Below are positions 23,421 to 34,701 of a stretch of DNA of 64,000 bases, piece by piece. The notes beneath the pieces were generated by a model, which ran no database searches, had not been told where the DNA came from, and saw nothing but the letters and a program-made list of their open reading frames with translations. Position numbers and translations under genes: made by a program. Source of the DNA: Nepenthes gracilis (Eukaryota > Streptophyta > Magnoliopsida > Caryophyllales > Nepenthaceae); the NCBI GenBank assembly GCA_033239525.1, contig BSYO01000023.1, positions 12,354,158 through 12,418,157 of the forward strand. The letters are read 5' to 3'. Numbering within the stretch: the first letter of the stretch is position 1; each line of letters opens with the position of its first letter.

Positions 23421-23543
23421 AACAGACCAGGCCCTACGCTAGACGATCAACAACTCCATTACCCTTAACAAACAACAGCTAAACACTTGCCATCGTGAGC
23501 ATATTGGAGGCCAAAATTCAAACCACCAACATGGGGGGGTTAG

Positions 23544-24594
23544 TGATGGATACATCCATAGTGGGCCGACCCAATATAAAAAATGGCCTAGGTCCACGAA
23601 GCCCCATACGCCCGCCTAGACGGTCAACGCCAGGCATTGACCGGATGAGAGACCAAGCTAGGTGACCAACAGGCTCCCCATGGGACGGTCAATATTTCTG
23701 TTGACAAAAAATGCTACAGTAAGCGAGTTCATGAGAGTAGACCTCACGTGGGCCAAGCCTAATTGGGCCCACTCCTCCATACGCGACTAGCAACGGTTCT
23801 CTTCCCAACTTTGCGCCTTTCAAAAAGACAATCCTCACTGTAACAGGTACTAGCAGATTCAGTGTACGTCCCATGAGGAAAGCGCCAGATTCTCTCTTCC
23901 TACCCATTGCAAACCCTAACAGTAATATGATACAGAAGGAAGGCGAGTAATCCCGAGAGCCGTTGCCCACCAGGAAAGGAAGCAATCCCAATAGATTGCT
24001 GAAATTAGGCCTTCCTGCAAAGGAATGATGCCCAACAGAGTGCAGGGATCACACTTTCCTACCCAACGAAGGTCGTCCAACACTTCATCTATAAAAAGCC
24101 CATGGAGTCTCCACTCCAGGGCATGCTCACTTTTAAGCCTTAAAACTCTTACTGCTATAATCACATACTCATCTTTCAGATTTGAGATGCGTCATTCTCT
24201 TCAAAAGCCGTCACAGTGCCCCAACAGTCTTTCAAGCTCTCACGCTTACAGTACTTAGTCTCACTCTCTCTCTACGTTCCTCGCAAACATAGAGCTGAGA
24301 AACTGTGTACATCATGAGCCGCTAGAACACCTCTTACATCTGAAATCAAATACTCATTTCAAGCACTCATTGTCCGCCCTCTCTCTCTACTCTCATTTCA
24401 ATTTCTATTCTTAAAAGTTAAAGGCTGATTATTGACTTGATCGTCGAAATACTTTCGGTGAGATAATATCCCACTGACACCTGACCTTTTGTTTGATGTA
24501 GTAGTGTGTAGGGTTCAGACTCGGTAAACGGAGCTAAATCCAGACGATCAAATCAACCCAAATCTGTTTAAAATTTAGATCTAGGGATGCATTA
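23544..24594 (+). repeat. LTR (3' LTR of a plus-strand Ty3/gypsy element)
   Basis: It starts TGATGGATACATCC after a G-rich polypurine tract (GGGGGGGTTAG, 23533-23543) and ends GGATGCATTA, a decayed CATCA end. The last 170 bp match the other LTRs in order: TTGACTTGATCGTCG, CTTTCGGTGAGA, CTGACCTTTTG, GTGTGTAGGGTTCAGACTC, GGTAAACGGAG. CTATAAAAAGCCCATGG at about 24090 is a likely TATA box. The next 5 bp (AATAT) do not match the flank of the left LTR. Confidence 0.75.
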
Positions 24595-25167
24595 AATATT
24601 GTCCTTGTAATATTTAAGATATTTCTAATTTTATTATTTTATGAAAATAAATTACATGATTATTTAGTAGTAATTGTTTGACTATTTTTAGGAATAATTA
24701 AATTACCAAAAAAAATATTTAATTAAACATTCAAATGATAACTGTGTCATTTGAGCCTCAAATTTTAGTAATGAATTTAAAATTTTTGGATAATTAGAAT
24801 TTAATTGAGTATTTTCAATTGACCAAAATATTGAGTAATTAAACTTAATATAGTGGGCCGTTATATTTGGAATTAAATTAATAGAAAGATTTTGAAATGA
24901 TTTTTAAAAATAAAATATTATACGAAATATTAAATATGGTCAATTTAAATTAATCACACATTATTGTATGAATAATATTAGTAAATAGTCATTCAGCATA
25001 CTATAGCTTTAGAGACAATTTTACATAGTTACCCAGTGTAGACTGCAGTCCAGTGGATAGCACTGGCTTCACGAAAAAGGAAATGAACAATGCTGGCGAG
25101 TAAACTTCATATTTCAAACTATTTTCAAACCAAATATTTATATGTTATTTTAATATATTTATGCTAA
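24595..25167. repeat. AT-rich DNA ending in the first copy of a ~250-bp direct repeat
   Basis: 24904-25160 is repeated at 26007-26245. Shared landmarks are ATGGTCAATTTAAATTAAT, AGTCATTCAGCATAC, ACAATTTTACAT.GTTAC, GATAGCACTGGCTTCACGAA and AAATGAACA.TGCTGG. By eye identity is roughly 80 percent or slightly more. Confidence 0.75.
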
Positions 25168-26003
25168 TGATGTGGAATCCGGTTTCCGTACTTTGTGGCT
25201 TGAATCCCACACATTATAATAAAAGACAATAAGTTAGAGAAAAATGATGGAACTCGTTCTCTAATTTATCATCCGACATTCAAGTCCGTAATCCTTTTTT
25301 AAAAATAAAGAATACGAAAACAAAACTTGCTGGAAAAGACGCAATGATGGGGATTTGTGAGTCTGACTCGAAGGTACACTCGACATAAAGCGACTTTTTG
25401 TTGTAGCGTGCTCATGGAGAGCGGCTTGTTTAACCATTAGGTTCGCGGAGAGCAAGTAATAAAAAAGAGAATGACACTCAAATACTTTGAAAGCAAAATT
25501 GCTTGTATATGTTTGAGCACTGGAGTGAGTGTATCTTTAGAGTGTGTCTTCGGAATTTTTTATAGCCGTTTGACATCGCCATCCTTTCTTAGGCAGCGAG
25601 GTTAGCTGAGAGCTGCCTGATGGAATCCTTACTATCTATAGAATGGATGCCAGCATCATTTAGGGCCACAATGGCCGGAAGGAAGGATTTCTTTTCCCGT
25701 GGAGATGTCGCGTGCCATGAATATTGGAGCTTCCATTGTGAGGTGTGATGTGCACTGATTCGAGAGCTTTCATCTCAGAGGAAGTTTCCATCCCAAGATA
25801 TCCTCTGTATCGTGGCTAATTAGGATAAATGACCTACTGCGTGTGGGAAAGAGCTCGTAGGCCGTATTCGATTTGGGCCGCATCCGGTTGTCTGAAAGTC
25901 ATCCCTGATAAACTGGGACGTTTACTGCCCTTTGTGTCAGCAGACTGTAATTCTTCTGGGCTAATCACCTTCTTAGGCAGGACCATTTCAATTGTCTCTA
26001 TCA
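25168..26003 (-). repeat. LTR-like segment, minus orientation, between the direct repeats
   Basis: On the minus strand it starts TGATAGAGACAATTG and ends GGATTCCACATCA, with a TATA box-like GGCTATAAAAAA near 25560. These ends and its size (836 bp) resemble the neighbouring LTR family, but the interior matches only weakly. No 5-bp target duplication is visible, so the call is tentative. Confidence 0.45.
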
Positions 26004-26850
26004 ATTTTTAAAAATGAAATATTACACAACATATTAAATGTGGTCAATTTAAATTAATAGTAGATAGTCATTCAGCATACCATAGCATTAAAGACAATTT
26101 TACATGGTTACACTGTGTAGGACTGCAGTCATGTGAATAGCACTGGCTTCACGAAGAAGGAAATGAACAGTGCTGGAGAGTAAACTTTATATTTCAAATT
26201 ATTTTCGAACTAACCATTTATATGTTAAATTAATATATTTATACTAATAAAATATTTATTTTTATACTATAATATACTTAATTTAATTTTTTATTGACAG
26301 AACGTAATTTTAAATATCAAAGATTAGTAATCAAAAGCCACAGATACTACGCTAAAATATATTCCCCGTCTAAGATGATGGGCGATTTTTGAACCATCCA
26401 TTCATATGTTATATTAATTCGTTTATAACAGTACAGTTACCGTTGTTTTATTATAATATGCATAGTTTAATTATTTGTCGGCAAAATATGATTTTGATCA
26501 TCTGAAATAACAGTAATTGAGTGATGAAAATGTTACGATGAACACTAACGCCTGTTTATCTCACCTTCAACTGAGGTGAAAATTGAATTTGGGGCTAGCA
26601 GTATATATTATATTAATGTATTTATATTGAAAAAGTTACTATTTTTATACTATAACAAGCATGGTCTAGTATCACATTGATGAATCTCAATTTCAATAAC
26701 TCAAAATTGTAGCAATCAAATGATGAATGTGGATTAAGAAACATTAAAATCTTGTCATTTCACAATGATTATAATATTGGGTCATCTTTAAACCAATTAT
26801 TTATATGGTAAATTAATGCATACATGACCATACATTGAATATTCTTATTC
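26004..26850. repeat. Second copy of the direct repeat and degenerate ~190-bp satellite-like units
   Basis: 26007-26245 repeats 24904-25160. After that a motif like AACCAT.CATTTATATGTTA.ATTAAT..ATTTATA recurs near 26212, 26393, 26590 and 26785, each time followed by TTTTTATACTATAATA-like sequence. This gives a spacing of about 180-200 bp. The units are strongly diverged. Confidence 0.5.
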
Positions 26851-28550
26851 TATGATTTATAAATTTTAATACTACATTGTCAGTTATTATCACTTTTTTC
26901 AGTATTTAGCTCTTTCTTATATTTTTTAGCTCTAAATTAGTGTTTGGCAGATAAATTTATTCTGTGATCGGGTTCAGCTAGATTGCTTGCATGGGGAGGA
27001 TATCGGAGCTTAGAAATTTTATGTTAAAATTGGTGATTATTCACCTCAACAAGTATTACTAGTTTTTGAAATATTGTTATAGGGGGTAATGTCTCCTTAT
27101 CGATAGTCATATATAATAGGCTTCATTATTTTATTATTTTTGCAATAACAAATATGGGGTTTAAGAAATCAACCCAATTAACTGTATGTTAGATGATTTA
27201 TAATTTTATATAATGATTGTTCATTTAAAATAGTTTCATATAATATTTTAACTAAATAATATATTTTTTTATAATTTTTTATATTTTTAGGTATTTATTA
27301 CATAAATTTAAACTTTTAAATAATAATACCTAGGAATAAAAAATATCCATAGATAGATCTAAATATGTTTAATTTTAATTATAAATTAGTACAATTAGAA
27401 TATTTTTTGTTAAAGACTAACCGAGTCTAACCTAGCCGATTGAAACCCAATGGCATTGATTATTATGAGAACACTATTTAGATATTATTAAAATATTTTT
27501 AATGATATAATATTTTATTTATTATATATATAATCATTAATTAATTTAAAATAGATAGATGTATAAATATTGTATTAGTTCAAAATATTTTAAATAAGAT
27601 TAAAAGATCTGTAAAATATTTACCTTTCATTACTCACCCATGTCATGTGAAATTAACTACGCAAAACAAAATCTATTATTTTTCCTTTAGGATACCTTTT
27701 ATTATAGAAAATTTTTAAAAAATGAAAAAAATAAAAAGTCACTATTTTTGAATAAAAATATGTCAACATATACTTTGCGTAGCGTTTTTATAATTTTTAT
27801 ATAATTTAAATAAATAAAAGTATTTTTATTTTTTATTTTTAATATTTTTAAAACCAAATAAACTGTTAAATGAGAAATTCTTAGAAAAAAGCAAACCAAA
27901 ACAATATTTTATACTTCTATTTAAATACAACTAGCATCATATTTACGGATGTCATACGGATTATATCACTCGTAATATTATAAACTTGGACCAAATAGGT
28001 CAAATTGATTTCTTATTAAATTTTAATGATTATTTTTATAAATTCAAACTCGAGTGTGGTATACCAAATACACAAAATTTGACATATTAAAAAAATTCAC
28101 ACGGGACCTCATTGGACAACCGACCGTATAAAATAAATATGACCTATTCTATAAACAGTCGTAAGGAGAATAACCAAATAATATAATAACTCAACCATAT
28201 ATTATAAGAAATCCGATAGCATCAGAATATGCTGATCTAACAATATCATAGTGGTATAATGCTTATTGAAATATATAATATTGTATTGGATCTCATCTAT
28301 GATCATTGAATACATCCAAATCATCTATTCTGATAAAATAAAATAGAAAATTTGAGTTTAAAATTTAGCAAATATTATATAGATTTATAGATATAATAAT
28401 AACATGTCCAATAAATCAAAAAATGGTTAATAAACAAAATTTTAAATATATAAAGAATAAATATTAAATGTCCGATTATCTTATAAAATCTCTATTCAAA
28501 TACCGAATAGACATACAGGTCAACTACAACTAGAACTCCACCTTTCCTGC
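26851..28550. other. AT-rich intergenic DNA without recognised genes
   Basis: Long A/T runs, many stops in all frames, and no domain. It may be worn-down transposon sequence. Confidence 0.55.
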
Positions 28551-28554
28551 TAGT

Positions 28555-28870
28555 AGAAAGGAAGTAGAGCCTCCCCGTTAGGAGAGGTGCCATAGATGTG
28601 ATACCGCGCCACAAAGATTGCGGTTAATAATAGATAGTCATAAATACAACCTCGTCACTTAGATGACAATTAATAATAAATAGCCACAGGTAGAGCCTTA
28701 TTATAAAAACATTGGTTAATAATAGATAACTACAGATAAAGCCTCGTCACAGAGATTACGATTAATATCAATTAACCATAATAGGGTATAGCCACAAAGA
28801 CGACGGTTAATAACAAATACTCACGAATAGGGCCTCGCCATAGAAACGTCAGTTAATAACAGTTAGCCAA
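28555..28870. repeat. Minisatellite with about 55-65-bp units
   Basis: Variants of GCCTCGTCACAGAGAT.ACGGTTAATAATAGATAG recur about five to six times (near 28568, 28650, 28705, 28760, 28800 and 28850). The recurring core is a phrase like GGTTAATAA(T/C)A followed by an A-rich link. Confidence 0.7.
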
Positions 28871-29010
28871 TTAAATCAGATACCCAATCGGATTAAATAT
28901 CCAAACAAATCACATGCCCAATCAGATCGGATGCCCAAACATATCAAGTGCCCAATCAGATCAGATGCCCAAACATATTAGGTGCCCAATGAAATCATGA
29001 TCTGGGATAA
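28871..29010. repeat. Short tandem repeat with about 33-35-bp units
   Basis: The phrases CCCAATC.GATC.GATGCCC and AAACA(T/A)AT(C/T)A alternate about four times directly after the longer minisatellite. The change of unit at 28870 is abrupt. Confidence 0.7.
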
Positions 29011-29440
29011 AATCGAATAGTTAGATAATAAGATCAATACGCAACATATTAGAAATCAGATCAGTACTATAAACTGATAACTTAAAGTTCGAATCAAAAC
29101 ATATATTCCAAGTCAACCGTACAAGATGTGCCAAACCCCCTATCGTGTAAACAGACTGATATACAAGCATGCGTACAGTCCAAATATTCTTTAGAGTTTC
29201 ATAAAATAATAAAACCTTTCAAAATTACAAAACTCAAACAAAAACCACCAAATCGACCTATAATTTATAATGTATATACAAAATAAATAAATAGAGTGTA
29301 CAAAATAACATATACATAAATAAATATTCAAAAAATACTCAAAATATATTATATACTAAATAAGATCAAAGATAAAAATTATAAATACTTATATTAATCT
29401 TATACCAAATAGGTTTGACAAAAAAAATACTTCCGAGTAC
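29011..29440. other. AT-rich sequence
   Basis: No gene or clear repeat was recognised between the minisatellite and the GC-rich segment. Confidence 0.5.
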
Positions 29441-29496
29441 TTGAATTGAGCTTTCTCTCTCCTCTGCGTGCACGTCCTGCCACACGGATTCAGGGG

Positions 29497-29525
29497 GGGT
29501 CCTTCTCCCCTGTGGAGAAGGACCC
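29497..29525. repeat. 12-bp-stem hairpin
   Basis: GGGTCCTTCTCC and GGAGAAGGACCC pair perfectly around a 5-nt loop (CCTGT). The family or function is unknown. Confidence 0.7.
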
Positions 29526-29994
29526 TCCTTCTCCCTCCATTAGCCGTCGGATTAAAATCCAACGGCTCCTATTTTTTAAAAAAAATATTGTTAAATTTAA
29601 AAATAAAAAATATTAAGATGTATGTTTTTATAATCAAAAGTAAAAAAAAATATTAAAAAAAATAAAAAATAAAAAACTTATGTTTTTTATGATAAGAAAA
29701 TCGGAGCCGTCGAATTTTTTAATCCCACGGTTTTCTCATTCTCTATCCCGTCGCGCCTTTTTCCCTCAGCGCACCTCTACTACCCACCCGCCAGCGCCAC
29801 ATTGCCTTCACCGATACCACCCCCTCTCTACCGCGTGTACCACCCCTTTCTCCTTCCTCTTATTTTCTTCTCTCCTCTTCTCTCTCCAGCCGCAAAATCC
29901 TCTGTGCTGTGCTTCTGCTTCCCAATTGCCGACGGAGATTTCGGCATGGACAACAGTAGCAGCGGCAGTACATACAAACATCGTCGATAGCCTC

Positions 29995-29999
29995 CTCTT
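29995..29999 (+). repeat. Target-site duplication of the copia element, left copy
   Basis: CTCTT directly left of the LTR. The same 5 bp follow the right LTR at 35378-35382. Confidence 0.9.
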
Positions 30000-30680
30000 T
30001 GTTGGGGCAAAACGCGCGGAAGACCGAGCGGACACAACGCTCGGACAGGAACAGAGAGCAAAGCTCTCGGACGGTCGGGAGAGGTAGAGAGAAATATGAG
30101 AGTGAACACACGAATTTAACGTGGAAAGCCCTTCTTTAAGCAAGGGAAAAACCACGAAAGAATACACTATAAAGGATTGTTTACAAGTGTTAGCTACACA
30201 AGCTCAAACTAAAGTGAAACAATCACAAGTGTACAACTTTCTCTCTCTAAGGTGTTTCTCTCACAAAACTCACAAAGTGGTTGCTCACAAAAGCACACAC
30301 CACAACTCACCAACCCTCTCACACACATTAAATGATCTCAAAGACACCTATATATATACATGAATAAATATATATATTATTTACTACCCTAGGAGTCTAC
30401 CTGACCACCCTAGCGCTGTGGTGGCAGGTGGGTCACTGCCAAAGCCGCCGCCGCGACGCACGCACCGCAGCCCGCAAAATGTCTTGGAAGTTGTGGCGGC
30501 CACCAACTTCCAATGCCCGCATTTATTGCAGCCGCAGATCATTAATGAGAGAATAAGTCAACGCACGCGTGGATGGAGTCCTCGTCCAAGTCCTCTCGGA
30601 CATGACGCACCAAGCAAAAGTCCTCGTCCATTATTCCAATGGAGTCCGCGGACAAAGGCCACTCGGGAGTGACCCCAACA
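30000..30680 (-). repeat. Copia 3' LTR
   Basis: 681 bp. Nearly the same as the LTR at 34702-35377; differences cluster at 30405-30485, where several small indels are seen. The LTR contains an 80-codon open frame present in both copies, which is not a gene. Confidence 0.95.
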
Positions 30681-30689
30681 AACTTCCCC

Positions 30690-31510
30690 TCACGACCGAG
30701 TGGGAGTAGAGTCAGTTAGACTAGCAATGTCACAACAAGCTTCCAGCTTCCCCTTTGGCAAAATCTTGGTTAACATGTCCGAGCCATTGTCTTCCGATCG
30801 GACCTTTCCAATTGATAGCTGCCCATCATCAAAAACATCTCTCACCCAATGATATCGCACGTCAATGTGTTTTGACCGAGAATGGAATGAGGAGTTTCTG
30901 CATAAGTGAATGGCACTCTGACTATCACAAAGGATCTCGTACGCCTCTTGCTTTAGACCCATTCTTTGGACGAACCTCTTCATCCACAGCATTTCCTTGC
31001 AGGCCTCGGTCACGGCAATGAACTCTGCTTCTGTGGTCGAGAGAGCGACGCACTTCAGAATTTGACCGCCAGAGACCGCCCCTCCCGCAAATTTTACCAA
31101 GTATCCGGACGTTGATTTCCTCGAATCAACGCCCCGGCCATATCTGCGTCCCGTACGCAATCAATCGAGGCTTCTCTTCTCCAAACATCAAAACCCACTC
31201 GAGGTTCCGCGCAAATATCTCAAGATCCACTTCACCGTAGACCAATGTTCCATCCCCGGGTTTGATAGAAATCGCTCACGAGGCCAACCGCATGTGCAAT
31301 GTCCGGCCGCGTACACACGGCCGCGTACATAAGACTGCCAACGGCCGAGGAGTAAGGAACCTTACTCATACGCGCCTTCTCTTTGTCCGAGGACGGACAC
31401 TGCTGCTTACTCTTCGATCCAAATGGTTGGCCAGTGGGTGCCGATGTGCTTGGACCCTTCCATATGAATCTTTGAAGCACCTTTTCAATATAACCTCCCT
31501 GTGACCCCAA
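30690..31510 (-). pseudogene. Copia pol 3' part: RT end and RNase H, in separate frames
   Basis: The frame 31510-31232 holds the end of RT (VPYSSAVGSLMYA, CTRPDIAHAVG). The frame 31160-30690 holds RNase H: DSRKSTSGYL, ALSTTEAEFIAVTEACKE, CDSQSAIHL, SKHIDVRYHWVRD and the terminal DMLTKILPK. At least two frame changes separate these from the main pol frame. The motif set is that of Tnt1-type elements. Confidence 0.93.
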
Positions 31511-33432
31511 AGCTTCTTGCCCCCTCGGTCGCGAGAAATCCTGATTCCCAGAATCTGTTTCGCCGGTCCGAGGTCTTTCATGGCGAAAGACTGTCCCAGT
31601 TGCTTCTTCAGCTCCATGATCCGAGCACTATTTTGTCCGACAACAAGCATGTCGTCCACATAAAGGAGAAGGATGACGAAATCGTTGTCCGAGAACTTCT
31701 GCACAAAGACACAGTGGTCCGAGGAAGTCTTATGGTAACCTTGCTTGACCATAACAGACTCGAACTTCCGGTACCACTGTCTCGGAGCTTGTTTCAGCCC
31801 ATACAAGCTCTTCTTCAAACGACAAACAAGTCCCTCCTTTCCTTTAACTTCAAAGCCATCTGGTTGCTCCATGTAGATCTCTTCCTCTAGATCTCCATGG
31901 AGAAAGGCCGTCCGGACATCTAGTTGCTCAACCTCCAGGTCCAACGCCGCTGCCAGTCCGAGCACCACACGGACCGAGGACATCTTCACAACGGGCGCAA
32001 AAATTTCATCAAAGTCAACACCCTTTCGTTGACCAAATCCCTTGACCACAAGTCGTGCCTTGTGTCTTGGAGCGCTCGGGTCCTCGGTTGCCTTCAGGCG
32101 GAAGACCCATTTGTTCTTCAGAGCCTTCTTCCCCTTAGGCAATTTTGCCAGCTGAAACGTATGGTTCTCATGGAGGGAAGTCATTTCTTCCTCCATGGCT
32201 TCAACCCATTTATCCTTCTCAGCACTACTCATGGCCTCTTCGAAGTCCTCTGGTTCTCCTGCATCAGTAAGGAGGACAAACTCATTGGCTGGAAGGCGGA
32301 CGGACGGACGTCTCACTCTGGACGACCGTCTCACTTGGGCTACCTCATCCTGCTGAGGTACCACTTCTTCAACCTGATCCTGAGGCGTCGTACTCGCCTG
32401 ATCCTGGTTGGCAGTTACCCTTGATCCGAGGACATCGGATACAAGAGGCACAGGACGGACAGTTTCAATCTCAACTGTGTCCGTCCGGGAGGTGCAAGAA
32501 GGGGACTTCACATTTTTCTCAATGTCCTCTATGGTCTCGTCCTCAACGAAGACCACGTCACGGGATCGAACCAGCTTCCTCGTTTTTGGGTCATAAAGCC
32601 TGTACCCAAATTCCTCCTCACCATAGCCCAGAAAGACACATTGTAGCATCTTTGGCTCCAGTTTGGTCCTCTCATCTCTCGGAATATGGACAAAGGCCTT
32701 GCAGCCAAAAGTCCGCAGATGACTATATGCTGGTTCTTTCTTGGTCCAAATCAGCTCAGGAACTTCCCCGTGCAGAGGCTTACTGGGCGAGCGGTTAATG
32801 ACATGGGCGGCCGTCTTCAAGGCCTCGGCCCAAAAAGATCCTCGCAGCCTTGCCTCAGACAGCATGCACCTAACCCTTTCCATGAGGGTGCGGTTCATCC
32901 TCTCGGCCACTCCATTCAGCTGTGGCGTCTTTGGTGGAGTCTTCTGATGTTTGATGCCATGAGTTCTGCAGTAGGCATCAAACCGTCCAATGTACTCGCC
33001 ACCATTGTCGCTCCTTATTGCCTTTAGTCTCCTCCCGGTTTCCCGCTCAACAAGGACGTGGAACTGTTGAAAAATTTCCGCGACCTGGTCCTTGGTCTTC
33101 AGTGGAAACACCCACAACTTCCTCGAGCAATCGTCTATGAAGGTCACAAAGTACTGTGCACCTCCAAAAGACTTCTCCGGGAGAGGGCCACACACGTCCG
33201 TGTGTACAAGCTCCAAGATCTCGGACTTCCTGGAAGTTACGTCTCCGGAGAAGGAGACTCTTCTTTGTTTCCCCGCCATGCAGTGAGGACACGTCCTGGG
33301 CATGTCCCCACCCATCTCAGGGATGAGACCCTTCCTGGCCAAGTGACCCATGCCACGCTCACTCATGTGTCCGAGCCTCTTGTGCCAAAGGTTCGAGGAC
33401 TCCACACTCCTCGTGGCATTCACCTCACCCAC
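31366..33432 (-). pseudogene. Copia pol: integrase and reverse transcriptase
   Basis: A 688-residue open frame. It starts inside the pre-integrase zinc finger (LWHKRLGHMSERGM .. CPHCMAGK). Next comes the integrase core with HTDVCGP, IRSDNGGEY and the Glu of NGVAERMNRT. Then comes reverse transcriptase with WVFRLKA, KARLVVKGF, the Asp of QLDVRTAFLHG and the catalytic LLYVDDMLVVG. The frame breaks near 31480, after ..KQILGIRI, before RNase H. All catalytic residues of integrase and RT are still present. Confidence 0.95.
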
Positions 33433-33836
33433 TTCACCGAGCTTTCAAAACATAAAGGCCGATGCCTTAGGTCCTCGAGCAATGACCATGGAGCCCTTGG
33501 TCATTTTGATACGCCGCGTCGTAAGACGCCGCAGTAACCTTCATCATCCATCGCCTAACCGAGATGATGTTTAGCTCGATGTCAGGGACGTACGGACGTC
33601 CCTTAGAGTCACTGGCTCAAGATTTATCACCAACGTGATGTCTCCTCGTCCTATGAACCCTCGGACGCCTCGCTATTGCCCATTCTCGCACTCTGGGCAC
33701 AAGGAGCATAAGTGGAGAACAGATTCTCTCGGAGGTAACGTGGATCAAGCGCCGCAGTCCACTACCCAATCCGAGGACTGTTCTGCCACAGCCATCAAGT
33801 CCTCAGACTCACAAGTTAAGAGGAGATCCTCTTCTG
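33433..33836 (-). pseudogene. Copia protease region, disrupted
   Basis: The minus strand reads SSDWVVDCGA followed directly by a stop (about 33748-33780), where active elements have W-DSGA. The catalytic triplet Asp-Ser-Gly has become Asp-Cys-Gly and the frame ends. More stops and frame changes follow up to the integrase frame. The aspartic protease is therefore lost. Confidence 0.75.
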
Positions 33837-34647
33837 TCACAACAGAGACCGAGGACTCTTCCTCGCCTCGTCTCTTTCGCCCCTTCGCTCCCCGCCGTTC
33901 TCACGCTTCCATTTGTAGCAGAACTTTTTGATGTGGCCCTTCTTGCCACAATGATGGCACTCCATATCTTGGTACCGGGAGCGTGACTTACTCCGCCCTT
34001 TGTCTTCAGACTTTGGGCCACGTCCTCGGCTTCTTCCCCTCGATTCCGTGACAAGGACCTCGGGCTGCTGAGAGGTAGACGTTCCCTGGGAAAGCCGTCG
34101 TACTTCCTCGTTCAGCACAGCTCCCTTCACCATCTCCAGTGTCACCACACTGTTCGGAGCTGTGTTGGCGATCGTGACCCTCATGGTTTCCCAAGAGTCC
34201 GGGAGGGTTGCTAGGAGCCAAAGTCCTAGCACTTCGTCCTCGAACTTAATGCCCATACTGTTGAGCCGGTCCACGCATCCCTCAAACTCATTTAGGTGGT
34301 CGGCAACAGAAGATCCGTCCTTGTACCGGATATGGACCAACCGCATCAAATGGTAAATTTTATTGTTACCAGATTTGGAGGCAAAGAGCTTCTCGAGCTT
34401 CTCCCAAAGGGCTTTGGCATTTGTTTCTCTACGAACATGGTTATACACGTTCTCGTCCACAAATTGCCTGATGAACCCGCACACCTGTTTGTGCTCCAAC
34501 GCCCAGACCTCGTCCGTTTTCGTCGACGGTTTTTCGGAGGAGAAGACCGGATCGTGCATAGACTTGACGAAAAGCAAGTCGGACATTTTGCTCGCGGATG
34601 TCAAAGTTTGAACCGCTCAAACAAACCATCTTGTCGCCAAACTCCAT
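33837..34647 (-). pseudogene. Copia gag (capsid-nucleocapsid), frameshifted near its start
   Basis: Structural protein of the element's virus-like particle. The likely original start is ATG at 34647 (MEFGDKMVCLSGSNF), out of frame with the 255-residue open frame beginning at 34604. The shift falls just where the conserved Trp after the GSNF motif is expected. The open frame holds the UBN2-type gag domain (ALWEKLEKLF, YKDGSSVADHLNEF, LLATLPDSWE) and a CCHC zinc knuckle, CHHCGKKGHIKKFC, behind a basic Arg/Ser stretch. A stop at 33837 ends it before the protease. Confidence 0.9.
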
Positions 34648-34701
34648 TTTTGATAACAAGCAAAAGATCACCGCACAAACAACCTTTGTCTCGATACCAC
34701 T

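Larger units (their letters stand above)
16937..24594. mobile_element. Tail-out inverted pair of Ty3/gypsy 3' halves
   Basis: The outer segments are LTRs of one family in opposite orientation, and the inner segments are their antisense extra ORFs running toward each other. A normal LTR element would have LTRs in the same direction. The simplest reading is two independent, truncated insertions of related elements, or a rearrangement that joined two 3' halves and removed pol. Confidence 0.65.
29450..29999. other. GC-rich segment, left part, interrupted by the copia element
   Basis: Composition rises sharply, with pyrimidine-rich stretches typical of plant promoters or 5' leaders. It continues on the other side of the copia element from 35378. 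Open frames here are low-complexity (Ser, Pro, Leu) and match no domain I know. The inverted repeat GCCGTCGGATT / AATCCAACGGC sits at 29543-29567. Confidence 0.5.

Noticed and set aside
28555..29010. Regular repeats considered as a CRISPR-like array
   Set aside because: Units vary in both repeat and spacer parts and run head to tail without unique spacers; the host is a plant, so it is a minisatellite.
29497..29545. Hairpin followed by a C/T-rich stretch, considered as a Helitron 3' end
   Set aside because: No CTAG-type end at the required distance and no Rep/helicase coding sequence nearby.
30121..30363. 80-codon open frame, also present at 34822-35037
   Set aside because: It lies inside both copia LTRs and is identical because the LTRs are; no start context or domain supports a gene.
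31262..33574. Many plus-strand open frames across the copia pol region
   Set aside because: All are reverse-frame shadows of integrase and RT coding sequence and show no domain.
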